Origin: Phycisphaerae bacterium
Lineage (GTDB): Bacteria > Planctomycetota > Phycisphaerae > Phycisphaerales > SM1A02
NCBI GenBank assembly: GCA_002684755.1
Contig: NYVS01000031.1
Coordinates: 25,653 to 32,850, forward strand
Direction of reading: 5' to 3'
DNA length: 7,198 nt
A program made the position numbers and the translations under genes. The first letter of the stretch is position 1; the number at the start of each line of letters is the position of its first letter. Below are positions 1 through 5,499 of this stretch, in pieces. The notes under the pieces were generated by a model. It worked only from the letters and a program-made list of their open reading frames with translations, was not told where the DNA came from and ran no database searches.

Positions 1-1349
1 GTGAAACCGATGAACAGCAGCCAGAAGGTCCACTTGCCGAGCCGCTCGTCGAGCATCCGTCCGGTCGCCTTCGGGAACCAGTAGAAGATCGCGCCGAAGA
101 TCCCGAACACCGTGCCGCCGAACAGGACGTAGTGGAAGTGCCCGACCACGAAGTAACTGTCGGAGAGCTGCCAGTCGAGCGGCACGGTCGCGAGCATGAT
201 CCCGGTCAGGCCGCCGATCACGAACATGGCGACGAAACCGGTCACGAAGAGCATCGGGGTCGTGAAGTGGAGTCGTCCGCCCCACATCGTGCCCAGCCAG
301 TTGAAGATCTTGATCCCGGTGGGAACGGATATCAGGAAGGTCGTCGCGCCGAAGAACGAGTCGAGGACCGGCCCCAGGCCGACCACGAACATGTGGTGGG
401 CCCAGACGCCGAGCGAGATGAATCCGATTCCGACCGTCGCGGCCACCATCAGCGGATAGCCGAAGAGGACCTTCCGACTGAACGTCGGCATGATCTCGCT
501 CACGAATCCGAACGCGGGCAGGATCAGGATGTAGACCTCCGGATGCCCGAAGAACCAGAAGAGATGCTGCCAGAGAATGGCCGATCCCTGCGTCTCCGGA
601 TCGAAGAAGTGCGCTCCGAGCGTGCGGTCCAGAAGGAGCATGATCTGGGCGCCGGTGAGGATCGGGATCGCCACCAGCACCAGGAACGCGACCACCAGCA
701 TCATCCAGCCGATCATGGGCATCCGCATCAGCGTCATGCCCGGGCAACGCATGCAGAGGATCGTCGCGATGAAGTTGATCGCGGTGGTCATGCTGCCGAA
801 ACCGCTGACCATGATCCCGAGGATCCAGTAGTCGGTGCTGTTGCCGCGGCTGAAGGTGCGGCTGGTCAACGGGGCGTACGCGAACCAGCCGACGTCCGGC
901 GCGGTGCCGGCACCGTACAGGCCGTCGGCCCCGAGGTAGCTGAAGTAGAGCAGCAGCCCGCCGAAGATGAAGAGCCAGAAACCGAACGCGTTCAACCGGG
1001 GGAACGCCATGTCCCGCGCGCCGACCATGAGCGGGATCAGGTAGTTGCCGAATCCCAGCAGGATGGGCATGCCGACGAGGAACACCATCGTGGTGCCGTG
1101 CATGGTGAAGAGCTGGTTGAACGTCTCCGGATCGATCACGTCGTTCTCGGCCCGCGCCAGCTGGAGCCGCATGAACGCCGCTTCGAGTCCCGCCACCAGG
1201 AAGAAGCAGAGTCCCGCCCCGATGTACATGAGGGCGAGCTTCTTGTGGTCGACCGAGATCGCCCACTGCATGACCGACTCCCAGAAGCGCCCACGACCAC
1301 CATGGCTGGGCAGCGAGGCCGGTCCCGGATGTCGTGGTGCGGTGCTCAT
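1..1349 (-). CDS. coxA: Cytochrome c oxidase subunit I, type A1 (3' end cut by window edge)
   Basis: This is the catalytic subunit of a heme-copper terminal oxidase in the cytoplasmic membrane; it reduces O2 to water and pumps protons. I translated it directly from the minus strand: 449 complete codons, with no stop before base 1. Heme and copper ligands are all visible: H84 (low-spin heme a, F-T-M-H-G-T-T), H269 and Y273 (CuB His and its cross-linked Tyr, G-H-P-E-V-Y), H318/H319 (CuB), H404 (heme a3) and H406 (heme a) in V-G-H-F-H-Y. E271 of H-P-E marks family A1. The D-channel entry residues N102, D113 and N120 and the K-channel K347 are present. The ATG lies 13 bases after the coxB stop, with only a weak upstream purine run (GAAAG), so translation probably depends on coxB. 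An unusual C-x-x-C pair (C200, C203) sits in the loop before P-G-M. About 80-150 C-terminal residues are probably missing. Confidence 0.97.
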   Translation of the reverse strand, partial: MSTAPRHPGPASLPSHGGRGRFWESVMQWAISVDHKKLALMYIGAGLCFFLVAGLEAAFMRLQLARAENDVIDPETFNQLFTMHGTTMVFLVGMPILLGFGNYLIPLMVGARDMAFPRLNAFGFWLFIFGGLLLYFSYLGADGLYGAGTAPDVGWFAYAPLTSRTFSRGNSTDYWILGIMVSGFGSMTTAINFIATILCMRCPGMTLMRMPMIGWMMLVVAFLVLVAIPILTGAQIMLLLDRTLGAHFFDPETQGSAILWQHLFWFFGHPEVYILILPAFGFVSEIMPTFSRKVLFGYPLMVAATVGIGFISLGVWAHHMFVVGLGPVLDSFFGATTFLISVPTGIKIFNWLGTMWGGRLHFTTPMLFVTGFVAMFVIGGLTGIMLATVPLDWQLSDSYFVVGHFHYVLFGGTVFGIFGAIFYWFPKATGRMLDERLGKWTFWLLFIGF

Positions 1350-1362
1350 GGTCGACTTTCGG

Positions 1363-2538
1363 TCAGTTCAACGTCAGGAGGTAGTCGGTCACCGCGTCGA
1401 GTTCCGCGGCGTCGAGCTTGAGGGAGGGCATGTTGCAACCGATCTTCAACTGGGCCGGATCGTCGATCCAGGCCCGCAGGTTCGCGCGGTCGAGTGGAAT
1501 GAACCCGGAACCGATCGTGTCGCGACTCGCGAGATGGGTGAGGTTCGGCCCGAACATGCCGTCGCTCGTCCCGTCGACCGTGTGGCAGTTGAGGCACGCG
1601 TATTCCGCGAACACCCGTCGCCCTTCGGCGACCGCCGGATCCTCGACCGCGGGCTTCCGCTGGTCGTCGAGCCAGGCGTCGAAGACCTCGGGTTCGTCCG
1701 CGTAGACGCGGATCAGCATGTGGGCGTGCTGCGTCCCGCAGTACTCGGCGCACTGTCCGAGGTAGATTCCGGCCCGTTCCGCCTCGAACCAGGTGTAGTT
1801 CGTGTGACCGGGCACCAGGTCCATCTTTCCGGCGAGTCGCGGGACCCAGAAACTGTGGATCACGTCCGCGGACTCGAGCCGGAGCCAGATCGGCCGCCCC
1901 GCGGGCACGTGCATCTCGTTCGCGGTCACCACTTCACCGGCCTCGTCGGGATAGCGGAACTCCCACCACCACTGATGGCCGATCGCGATCACTTCCACCG
2001 CATCCTCGGGCGGCGAGGTGATGTCGATGTCGCGAATGGTCCGGATCGTGACCATCGTGAGCACGAACACGATGATGGCCGGGATCACCGTCCAGGCCAC
2101 CTCGATCGGGACGCTGCCGTAGACCTGCGTCGGCTCGGCGGAGACGCCTTCATCCCGGGCGGCCCGTCGGGACCGGATCCCGCGGACGATCGCGAGCACC
2201 AGGAATCCCTGGACCACCACGAAGATCCCGATGCAGATCGCGAAGACGAGGAATCCGAGTTCGCGGATCTCCCGGGACGGTGGGGACTCGGGCTCGAAGA
2301 TGCTCGTCACGCCGCTGCCGGAGACCGGCGGCGCGTCGGGATCGCAGACCACCAGTTTCGCATCGAGGTCGGCGACCGAACCGTCGGGCTGTCGGACCGG
2401 CGCGGGGGCGGGCGGAACCGGCGGGCCGGCGGCGGAGGCGTTGGTGTCGTCCTGCAGACCGCCGGCGAACGCACCGATGGCCGTCACACCAAGGGCGATG
2501 CAGAAGACGATCGCGATCAGGGACCGGCATCCTCGCAA
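1363..2538 (-). CDS. coxB: Cytochrome c oxidase subunit II with fused C-terminal cytochrome c (caa3 type)
   Basis: This subunit accepts electrons and passes them to CoxA. Numbering is from a TTG start at 2538 (391 aa). A signal peptide spans about residues 1-26 (hydrophobic run ending A-F-A/G-G). A Pro/Ala-rich stretch follows, then membrane helices at about 95-117 and 146-168. The periplasmic CuA domain keeps every ligand: H228, then C263, E265, C267, H271 and M274 in the C-A-E-Y-C-G-T-Q-H-A-H-M motif. The aromatic patch H-Q-W-W-W (188-192) precedes it. A class I cytochrome c domain follows with C-L-N-C-H (315-319) and axial Met M370 in N-M-P-S-L. That fusion defines the caa3 type. I chose TTG because a strong Shine-Dalgarno, AAGGAAG, lies seven bases upstream and the signal peptide starts there. 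The longer GTG start at 2604 would fall inside the likely promoter. It precedes coxA in the same transcript. Confidence 0.96.
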   Translation of the reverse strand: MRGCRSLIAIVFCIALGVTAIGAFAGGLQDDTNASAAGPPVPPAPAPVRQPDGSVADLDAKLVVCDPDAPPVSGSGVTSIFEPESPPSREIRELGFLVFAICIGIFVVVQGFLVLAIVRGIRSRRAARDEGVSAEPTQVYGSVPIEVAWTVIPAIIVFVLTMVTIRTIRDIDITSPPEDAVEVIAIGHQWWWEFRYPDEAGEVVTANEMHVPAGRPIWLRLESADVIHSFWVPRLAGKMDLVPGHTNYTWFEAERAGIYLGQCAEYCGTQHAHMLIRVYADEPEVFDAWLDDQRKPAVEDPAVAEGRRVFAEYACLNCHTVDGTSDGMFGPNLTHLASRDTIGSGFIPLDRANLRAWIDDPAQLKIGCNMPSLKLDAAELDAVTDYLLTLN

Positions 2539-2545
2539 GACGAAT

Positions 2546-2553
2546 CTTCCTTT
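2546..2553 (-). promoter_or_regulatory. Ribosome binding site deciding the coxB TTG start
   Basis: On the minus strand the sequence AAAGGAAG is followed by a seven-base spacer (ATTCGTC) and then TTG at 2538. This is a near-ideal Shine-Dalgarno placement. None of the in-frame GTG codons upstream (2604, 2580, 2574) is followed immediately by a signal peptide. The site therefore supports TTG as the initiator. Confidence 0.7.
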
Positions 2554-2594
2554 CGACTTCGGACCTCCGGGCACACCCACCCTTCGGCGCGGCG

Positions 2595-2621
2595 AATATA
2601 GCACGTCCGGCCCGACGACAA
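2595..2621 (-). promoter_or_regulatory. Candidate sigma70-type promoter for coxBA (extended -10)
   Basis: On the minus strand, TATATT (2600-2595) is directly preceded by TGC, giving an extended -10 element. TTGTCG (2621-2616) lies 15 bases upstream as a possible -35; a register of TTTGTC gives 16. The -35 spacing is short, but an extended -10 can compensate. Transcription would begin near 2587, leaving a leader of about 50 bases before the TTG at 2538. The site is in an A/T-richer patch of an otherwise GC-rich region, just downstream of a candidate terminator. This is a motif match by eye only. Confidence 0.5.
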
Positions 2622-2630
2622 ACGCCGCCG

Positions 2631-2656
2631 AAAAAGAAACAATTCGCCGACGGCGA
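2631..2656 (-). terminator. Candidate intrinsic terminator after truD
   Basis: Reading the minus strand, a five-pair stem TCGCC/GGCGA with a three-base loop (GTC) is followed at once by the T-rich run ATTGTTTCTTTTT. It starts about 33 bases after the truD stop and ends just before the coxB promoter candidate. It would therefore separate the truD unit from coxBA. The stem is short, so termination may be partial. The T tract is the longest in this otherwise GC-rich window, which is the main reason to believe it. Confidence 0.5.
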
Positions 2657-2665
2657 CCGAACTGA

Positions 2666-2678
2666 CCGTTTCAAACGG
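2666..2678. repeat. Perfect 13-base inverted repeat downstream of truD
   Basis: CCGTTT and AAACGG flank a single central C, making a perfect dyad in DNA. As RNA it would form a five-pair stem with a three-base loop. It lies 11 bases after the truD stop, upstream of the candidate terminator. It could be an operator-like site for coxBA, part of the truD 3' end structure, or chance. No flanking extension of the symmetry is visible. Confidence 0.35.
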
Positions 2679-2688
2679 CCCGGTCCGG

Positions 2689-4062
2689 TCAGGCGTCCCT
2701 GGTCTCATCCTTCTTGAAGGCGTTCCGGTCACGCTTGTCACGACGGTGCGCCTCGACACCGTCGTCGCCGATGATCTCACGCAGCACGACCGTGGCGTAG
2801 GATCCACGCGGAAGATCGAAGGCGGTCCGAACGTACGGGCCGTGCTCGTCGAAGCCGGAGTCGAGTTCGAGATTCGTGATCCGGATCCGGTAGGGGCGGC
2901 GGGTTCCCTTGAAATCCAGTCCGTCTCCGGCGAAGGCCGTCGCATCCACGCCGGCATCGGCGAAGGCCGCCCGTTCGGAATCCAGGACCGCACCCGTGGC
3001 CTGCGGCATGCCCGGCCCGAGGATGGGCCCGCCGGGCGAGAGTTCGAAGGCGGCCGCCTGAGCCGCGAGATCCTCTCGTTCCAGCATGCCCGCGTCCGCG
3101 AGGAAACTTCGACGACTGTCGTGGCGGAAGGCCACGTCCCCTTCGAGGATCCGATCGATCGTTCCGGCCTTGATCCGCTCCTCGAGGAGATGGTTGAAGA
3201 TCGACGACTGGAGCGCACTCACCCAGAAGTTGCGCATCTGCCTCGAGACCGTGGCGACCGCCTCCTCCGTGGATCGCCCCTTCGCGATCGCGTTGGCCAT
3301 CCCCCGCTCCGCGACGTCGCGGCGACCCCAGCCCTTCGCGGCCTCGTCGAACCGGCCCGCTTCGAACGCCTCGCGCTGGCCTCGCTGGTGCGCCGGGAAC
3401 CACGAGCCCGTGGTGCCGAGCATCTCGGCGGCGAGTCCGTCCCAGTCCCGGGCCAGGATCATCCGCCCGAGGCGATGGGTGTTGCGGCGATACCCGAATC
3501 GCTGGGTGCCGTAGTGATTCGGCACCCCCCGCTTTTCGAGCTCCTGCATCGCCCGCCAGACCGCGGGGGCCTGCAGCGGATCGAGATCTCGGATCCGGAT
3601 CGAGAATCGATTGCCGGCGAGATGCCCCCGACGCAACTTGTTGGTGTGCCAGTCCGCCCAGACGATCTGCACCCGGGAATCCTCGATCGCGGTCGCGACC
3701 TCCGCGGGCGGGCCGTGCGTGCCGGGGAGATGGATCGAGATCGTCTGGCCGGTCATCGCGACGCGGTCCTTCATCCCCGCCGCCCCGATCGCCGACTCCT
3801 TCACCTTGAAGTGACGACGCAGGATGCCCAGCAGTTCGGTGTGGGCGAGCCCGCGTTTCTGGACACGGAGGTAGAGATGCTCACCTTCCCCACGCGGCTC
3901 GTACAGGGGCAGCTCGTCGACCATGAAGTCGTCGTCGCGAAGCTTGATCCTGCCCGCGAGAAGCGGTGTGTCGAGAATCCGGCCCTGCGGCATCGGATCG
4001 CCGAGCACGCCGGGTGCCGTCGGGGGCGCGATGTGAAGATCGTCGTCGGGGCGATTGCTCAC
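2689..4062 (-). CDS. truD: tRNA pseudouridine(13) synthase TruD
   Basis: In the cytoplasm TruD isomerises uridine 13 of certain tRNAs (tRNA-Glu in E. coli) to pseudouridine. The product is 457 aa, longer than E. coli TruD (about 349 aa). The catalytic Asp is D99 in A-G-M-K-D-R-V-A-M-T. Other family signatures are G-V-P-N-H-Y-G-T-Q-R-F-G (179-190), a TRUD insertion-domain segment with G-G-P-I-L-G-P-G-M (344-352), and the C-terminal D-L-P-R-G-S-Y-A-T-V-V-L-R-E (416-429). The first 25 or so residues and the basic tail (R-D-K-R-D-R-N-A-F-K-K, 441-451) extend beyond the core. The frame stays open well upstream, to 4605, but that part overlaps the DUF151 gene out of frame. I chose GTG at 4062 because it overlaps that gene's stop as GTGA, a coupling arrangement, with GAGG ten bases upstream. 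Confidence 0.96.
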   Translation of the reverse strand: MSNRPDDDLHIAPPTAPGVLGDPMPQGRILDTPLLAGRIKLRDDDFMVDELPLYEPRGEGEHLYLRVQKRGLAHTELLGILRRHFKVKESAIGAAGMKDRVAMTGQTISIHLPGTHGPPAEVATAIEDSRVQIVWADWHTNKLRRGHLAGNRFSIRIRDLDPLQAPAVWRAMQELEKRGVPNHYGTQRFGYRRNTHRLGRMILARDWDGLAAEMLGTTGSWFPAHQRGQREAFEAGRFDEAAKGWGRRDVAERGMANAIAKGRSTEEAVATVSRQMRNFWVSALQSSIFNHLLEERIKAGTIDRILEGDVAFRHDSRRSFLADAGMLEREDLAAQAAAFELSPGGPILGPGMPQATGAVLDSERAAFADAGVDATAFAGDGLDFKGTRRPYRIRITNLELDSGFDEHGPYVRTAFDLPRGSYATVVLREIIGDDGVEAHRRDKRDRNAFKKDETRDA

Positions 4063-4553
4063 GCGAATCCATCCTCGCCGTCCTCGGACTCGTCCTCGGC
4101 ATCGTCGAAGTCGGGCATCCATCCGGGATGTTCCGGAGGCTGCTGATCGGTGGTCGGTTCGCTGGACGCCTCTTCGAGCACCGAATCCACCACGAAGATC
4201 GGCACGTCCGAGCGGACACCGAGGGCGATCGCGTCGGACGGCCGCGAATCGACCTCCACCATCTCGTCGCCCTGGCGGATCACGAGCTTCGCGAAGAAGG
4301 TCCCCTCTTCGAGGGCGTGGATGACGATCTGGACGAGCGTCCCGCCCAGGAGTTCGATCACGTTGCCGAGCAGATCGTGGGTCTGGGGACGGGGGATCGG
4401 GGTCTTTCGCAGGCGACGCTCGATCGCGAAGGCTTCGGGGAGACCGATCGCGATCGGGAACATGCGATCGCCGCCCTCCTCCTGGAGCGTGACGAACTGC
4501 GAATCCGCCATTTCGCGAATCAGCAGTCGGGCGAGCGTCACCTTCACGAGCAT
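4059..4553 (-). CDS. Bifunctional nuclease family protein (DUF151)
   Basis: This is a 164-aa member of the DUF151/bifunctional nuclease family. Plant members have been reported to have DNase and RNase activity; bacterial members are poorly characterised. Family motifs are clear: P-I-A-I-G-L-P-E-A-F-A-I (33-44), R-P-Q-T-H-D-L-L (55-62), and V-D-S-R-P-S-D-A-I-A-L-G (101-112). The domain ends near residue 127. A tail of about 37 residues follows, rich in Asp/Glu with a P-G-W-M-P-D-F-D core; it looks disordered and has no recognised function. ATG at 4553 has AAAGGAGT eight bases upstream. The alternative GTG at 4562 lies inside that Shine-Dalgarno and is unlikely. The stop overlaps the truD GTG by four bases. 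The family call is firm; nuclease activity of this protein is inference. Confidence 0.92.
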   Translation of the reverse strand: MLVKVTLARLLIREMADSQFVTLQEEGGDRMFPIAIGLPEAFAIERRLRKTPIPRPQTHDLLGNVIELLGGTLVQIVIHALEEGTFFAKLVIRQGDEMVEVDSRPSDAIALGVRSDVPIFVVDSVLEEASSEPTTDQQPPEHPGWMPDFDDAEDESEDGEDGFA

Positions 4554-4560
4554 CCGAAGC

Positions 4561-4568
4561 ACTCCTTT
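4561..4568 (-). promoter_or_regulatory. Strong ribosome binding site for the DUF151 gene
   Basis: The minus strand reads AAAGGAGT, then TGCTTCGG, then ATG at 4553. The GGAG core is eight bases from the ATG. This is the best Shine-Dalgarno in the window and rules against the GTG three codons further upstream, which overlaps it. Confidence 0.75.
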
Positions 4569-4577
4569 GACCGGTCG

Positions 4578-4603
4578 GTTCGCCGACGAGCATCGTCGCG
4601 AAC
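4578..4603 (-). other. Bulged stem-loop in the leader of the DUF151 gene
   Basis: GTTCG plus CGACGA on one side pairs with TCGTCG plus CGAAC on the other. One base is bulged (4583), and the loop has three bases (4590-4592). That is 11 pairs in 26 bases. In the minus-strand transcript it sits in the 95-base gap between the nitroreductase stop and the DUF151 ATG, ending about ten bases before the Shine-Dalgarno. No T run follows, so it is not a classical terminator. It could limit read-through, stabilise the downstream mRNA, or modulate initiation. Confidence 0.45.
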
Positions 4604-4648
4604 ATGGCCGATCGGTTGGGACATCCTATCGCCTTCGATGACGGCGAA

Positions 4649-5380
4649 TCAGTCGAAAGACGCTCCGGCGTCCCGGTACCAGGCGGAATTCCCGGTCCGA
4701 TGGAGTTCCTCGAAGTGCCGCTGGATCCGGGATGACCAGTCCGGCGTCTTCATGCCGTTGGCTCGATACCAGTCGCCGATGGTCCGGTCGTAGTCGTCCA
4801 CGGCGGCGAGCACGGCGTCATCGTCGGGATAGGCATCATCGAAGAGCACGGCCTCGGGGGCGAGCCGTGGACGCACCGAGGTCTCCTGATCCGGCATCCC
4901 GATGCAGAGCCCGAAGAGCGGCCAGACGCCCTCGGGCGTGCGAAGGACCTCGTGCAGCGCCGGCAGATCGTTGCGAAGCCCGCCGATGTAGCACGTTCCG
5001 TACCCCATGGACTCGAACGCGACCACCATGTTCTGCGCGAACAGGGTCGCGTCGATCACCGCGAGCATGAATCCCTCGAGATTCGACGCGTGCGGCACGT
5101 CCGCGCGAGCCGCGAGCAGCCGATGTCGCCGGACATCCCCGCAGATCACGAGGAAGAGCGGGCAGGCGGCGACCTTCTCCTGCCCACCGGTGAGCGGGAC
5201 CAGTCGATCTCGAACCGCCCGGTCGGTGATGCGGATCGCGGCATAGGCCTGGATGTTCGAACTCGTCGCCGCCTGCCGGCCGGCCCGGACGGCGGCCTGA
5301 AGATGTTCTTCGGGCACGGGATCGGGCTTGAAGCGGCGAACCGAGCGGTGTGCGGCGAGCAGGTCGACGACGTCGTTCAT
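4649..5380 (-). CDS. nfsA: NfsA/FRP-type FMN-dependent NADPH oxidoreductase (nitroreductase)
   Basis: This is a 243-aa cytoplasmic flavoprotein, close to the 240 aa of E. coli NfsA. The family takes two-electron steps from NAD(P)H to quinones, nitro compounds or free flavin. Family landmarks run in order: H-R-S-V-R-R-F (11-17, FMN phosphate), the S-S-N-I-Q segment (40-44), I-R-I-T-D-R-A (49-55), L-T-G-G-Q (63-67), A-Q-N (115-117), Y-I-G-G-L-R-N (131-137), P-L-F-G-L-C-I-G (154-161) and R-P-R-L (170-173), where E. coli has K-P-R-L. The C-terminal Y-D-R-T-I-G-D-W-Y (197-205) and W-S-S-R-I-Q-R (215-221) match the extension that separates NfsA/FRP from NfsB. ATG at 5380 is the natural start, with only a weak GGA upstream. 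Natural substrate and NADPH preference are inferred from the family. It may share a transcript with DUF151 and truD. Confidence 0.9.
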   Translation of the reverse strand: MNDVVDLLAAHRSVRRFKPDPVPEEHLQAAVRAGRQAATSSNIQAYAAIRITDRAVRDRLVPLTGGQEKVAACPLFLVICGDVRRHRLLAARADVPHASNLEGFMLAVIDATLFAQNMVVAFESMGYGTCYIGGLRNDLPALHEVLRTPEGVWPLFGLCIGMPDQETSVRPRLAPEAVLFDDAYPDDDAVLAAVDDYDRTIGDWYRANGMKTPDWSSRIQRHFEELHRTGNSAWYRDAGASFD

Positions 5381-5416
5381 GGAACTGGATCCGAGGTGGT
5401 CTCGAGCGGCGTTCCC

Positions 5417-5438
5417 ACCGGCCCTGCCTCGGGCCGGT
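5417..5438. other. GC-rich hairpin between the protease and nitroreductase genes
   Basis: A perfect eight-pair stem (ACCGGCCC with GGGCCGGT) encloses a six-base loop. It starts about 60 bases after the protease stop and lies about 37 bases before the nitroreductase ATG. No T tract follows on either strand, so it fails the classical intrinsic terminator test. It could still be a pause, a processing site or an mRNA 3' end stabiliser. I see no convincing -10/-35 pair in the rest of this 119-base gap. Confidence 0.45.
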
Positions 5439-5499
5439 TCGCCGCCGTGAGATCATCGCCGCGATCGTCGTCCGTCGCGAGACGGGGTGATCGCCGGGC

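Noticed and set aside
132..2601. Long plus-strand open frames opposite coxA and coxB (132-1421 and 1045-2601)
   Set aside because: They lie antisense to unmistakable oxidase genes. Their translations are low-complexity, rich in Arg, Asp, His and Glu, as expected for the reverse of GC-rich coding DNA, and show no domain.
2746..4146. Plus-strand 466-codon open frame
   Set aside because: It is the mirror of truD and the start of its neighbour. It shows no recognisable family and has the same Arg/Asp/Glu-rich shadow composition.
4440..4475. Dense CGATCG/GCGATC words
   Set aside because: They fall in coding sequence and follow from Ile (ATC), Ala (GCG) and Arg codon choice; similar words are spread across the whole window, so there is no local array.
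4063..4605. N-terminal extension of the truD frame by 181 codons
   Set aside because: The extension is Arg/Asp-rich and out of frame with the DUF151 gene, which is clearly real there. The TruD family starts after this region.
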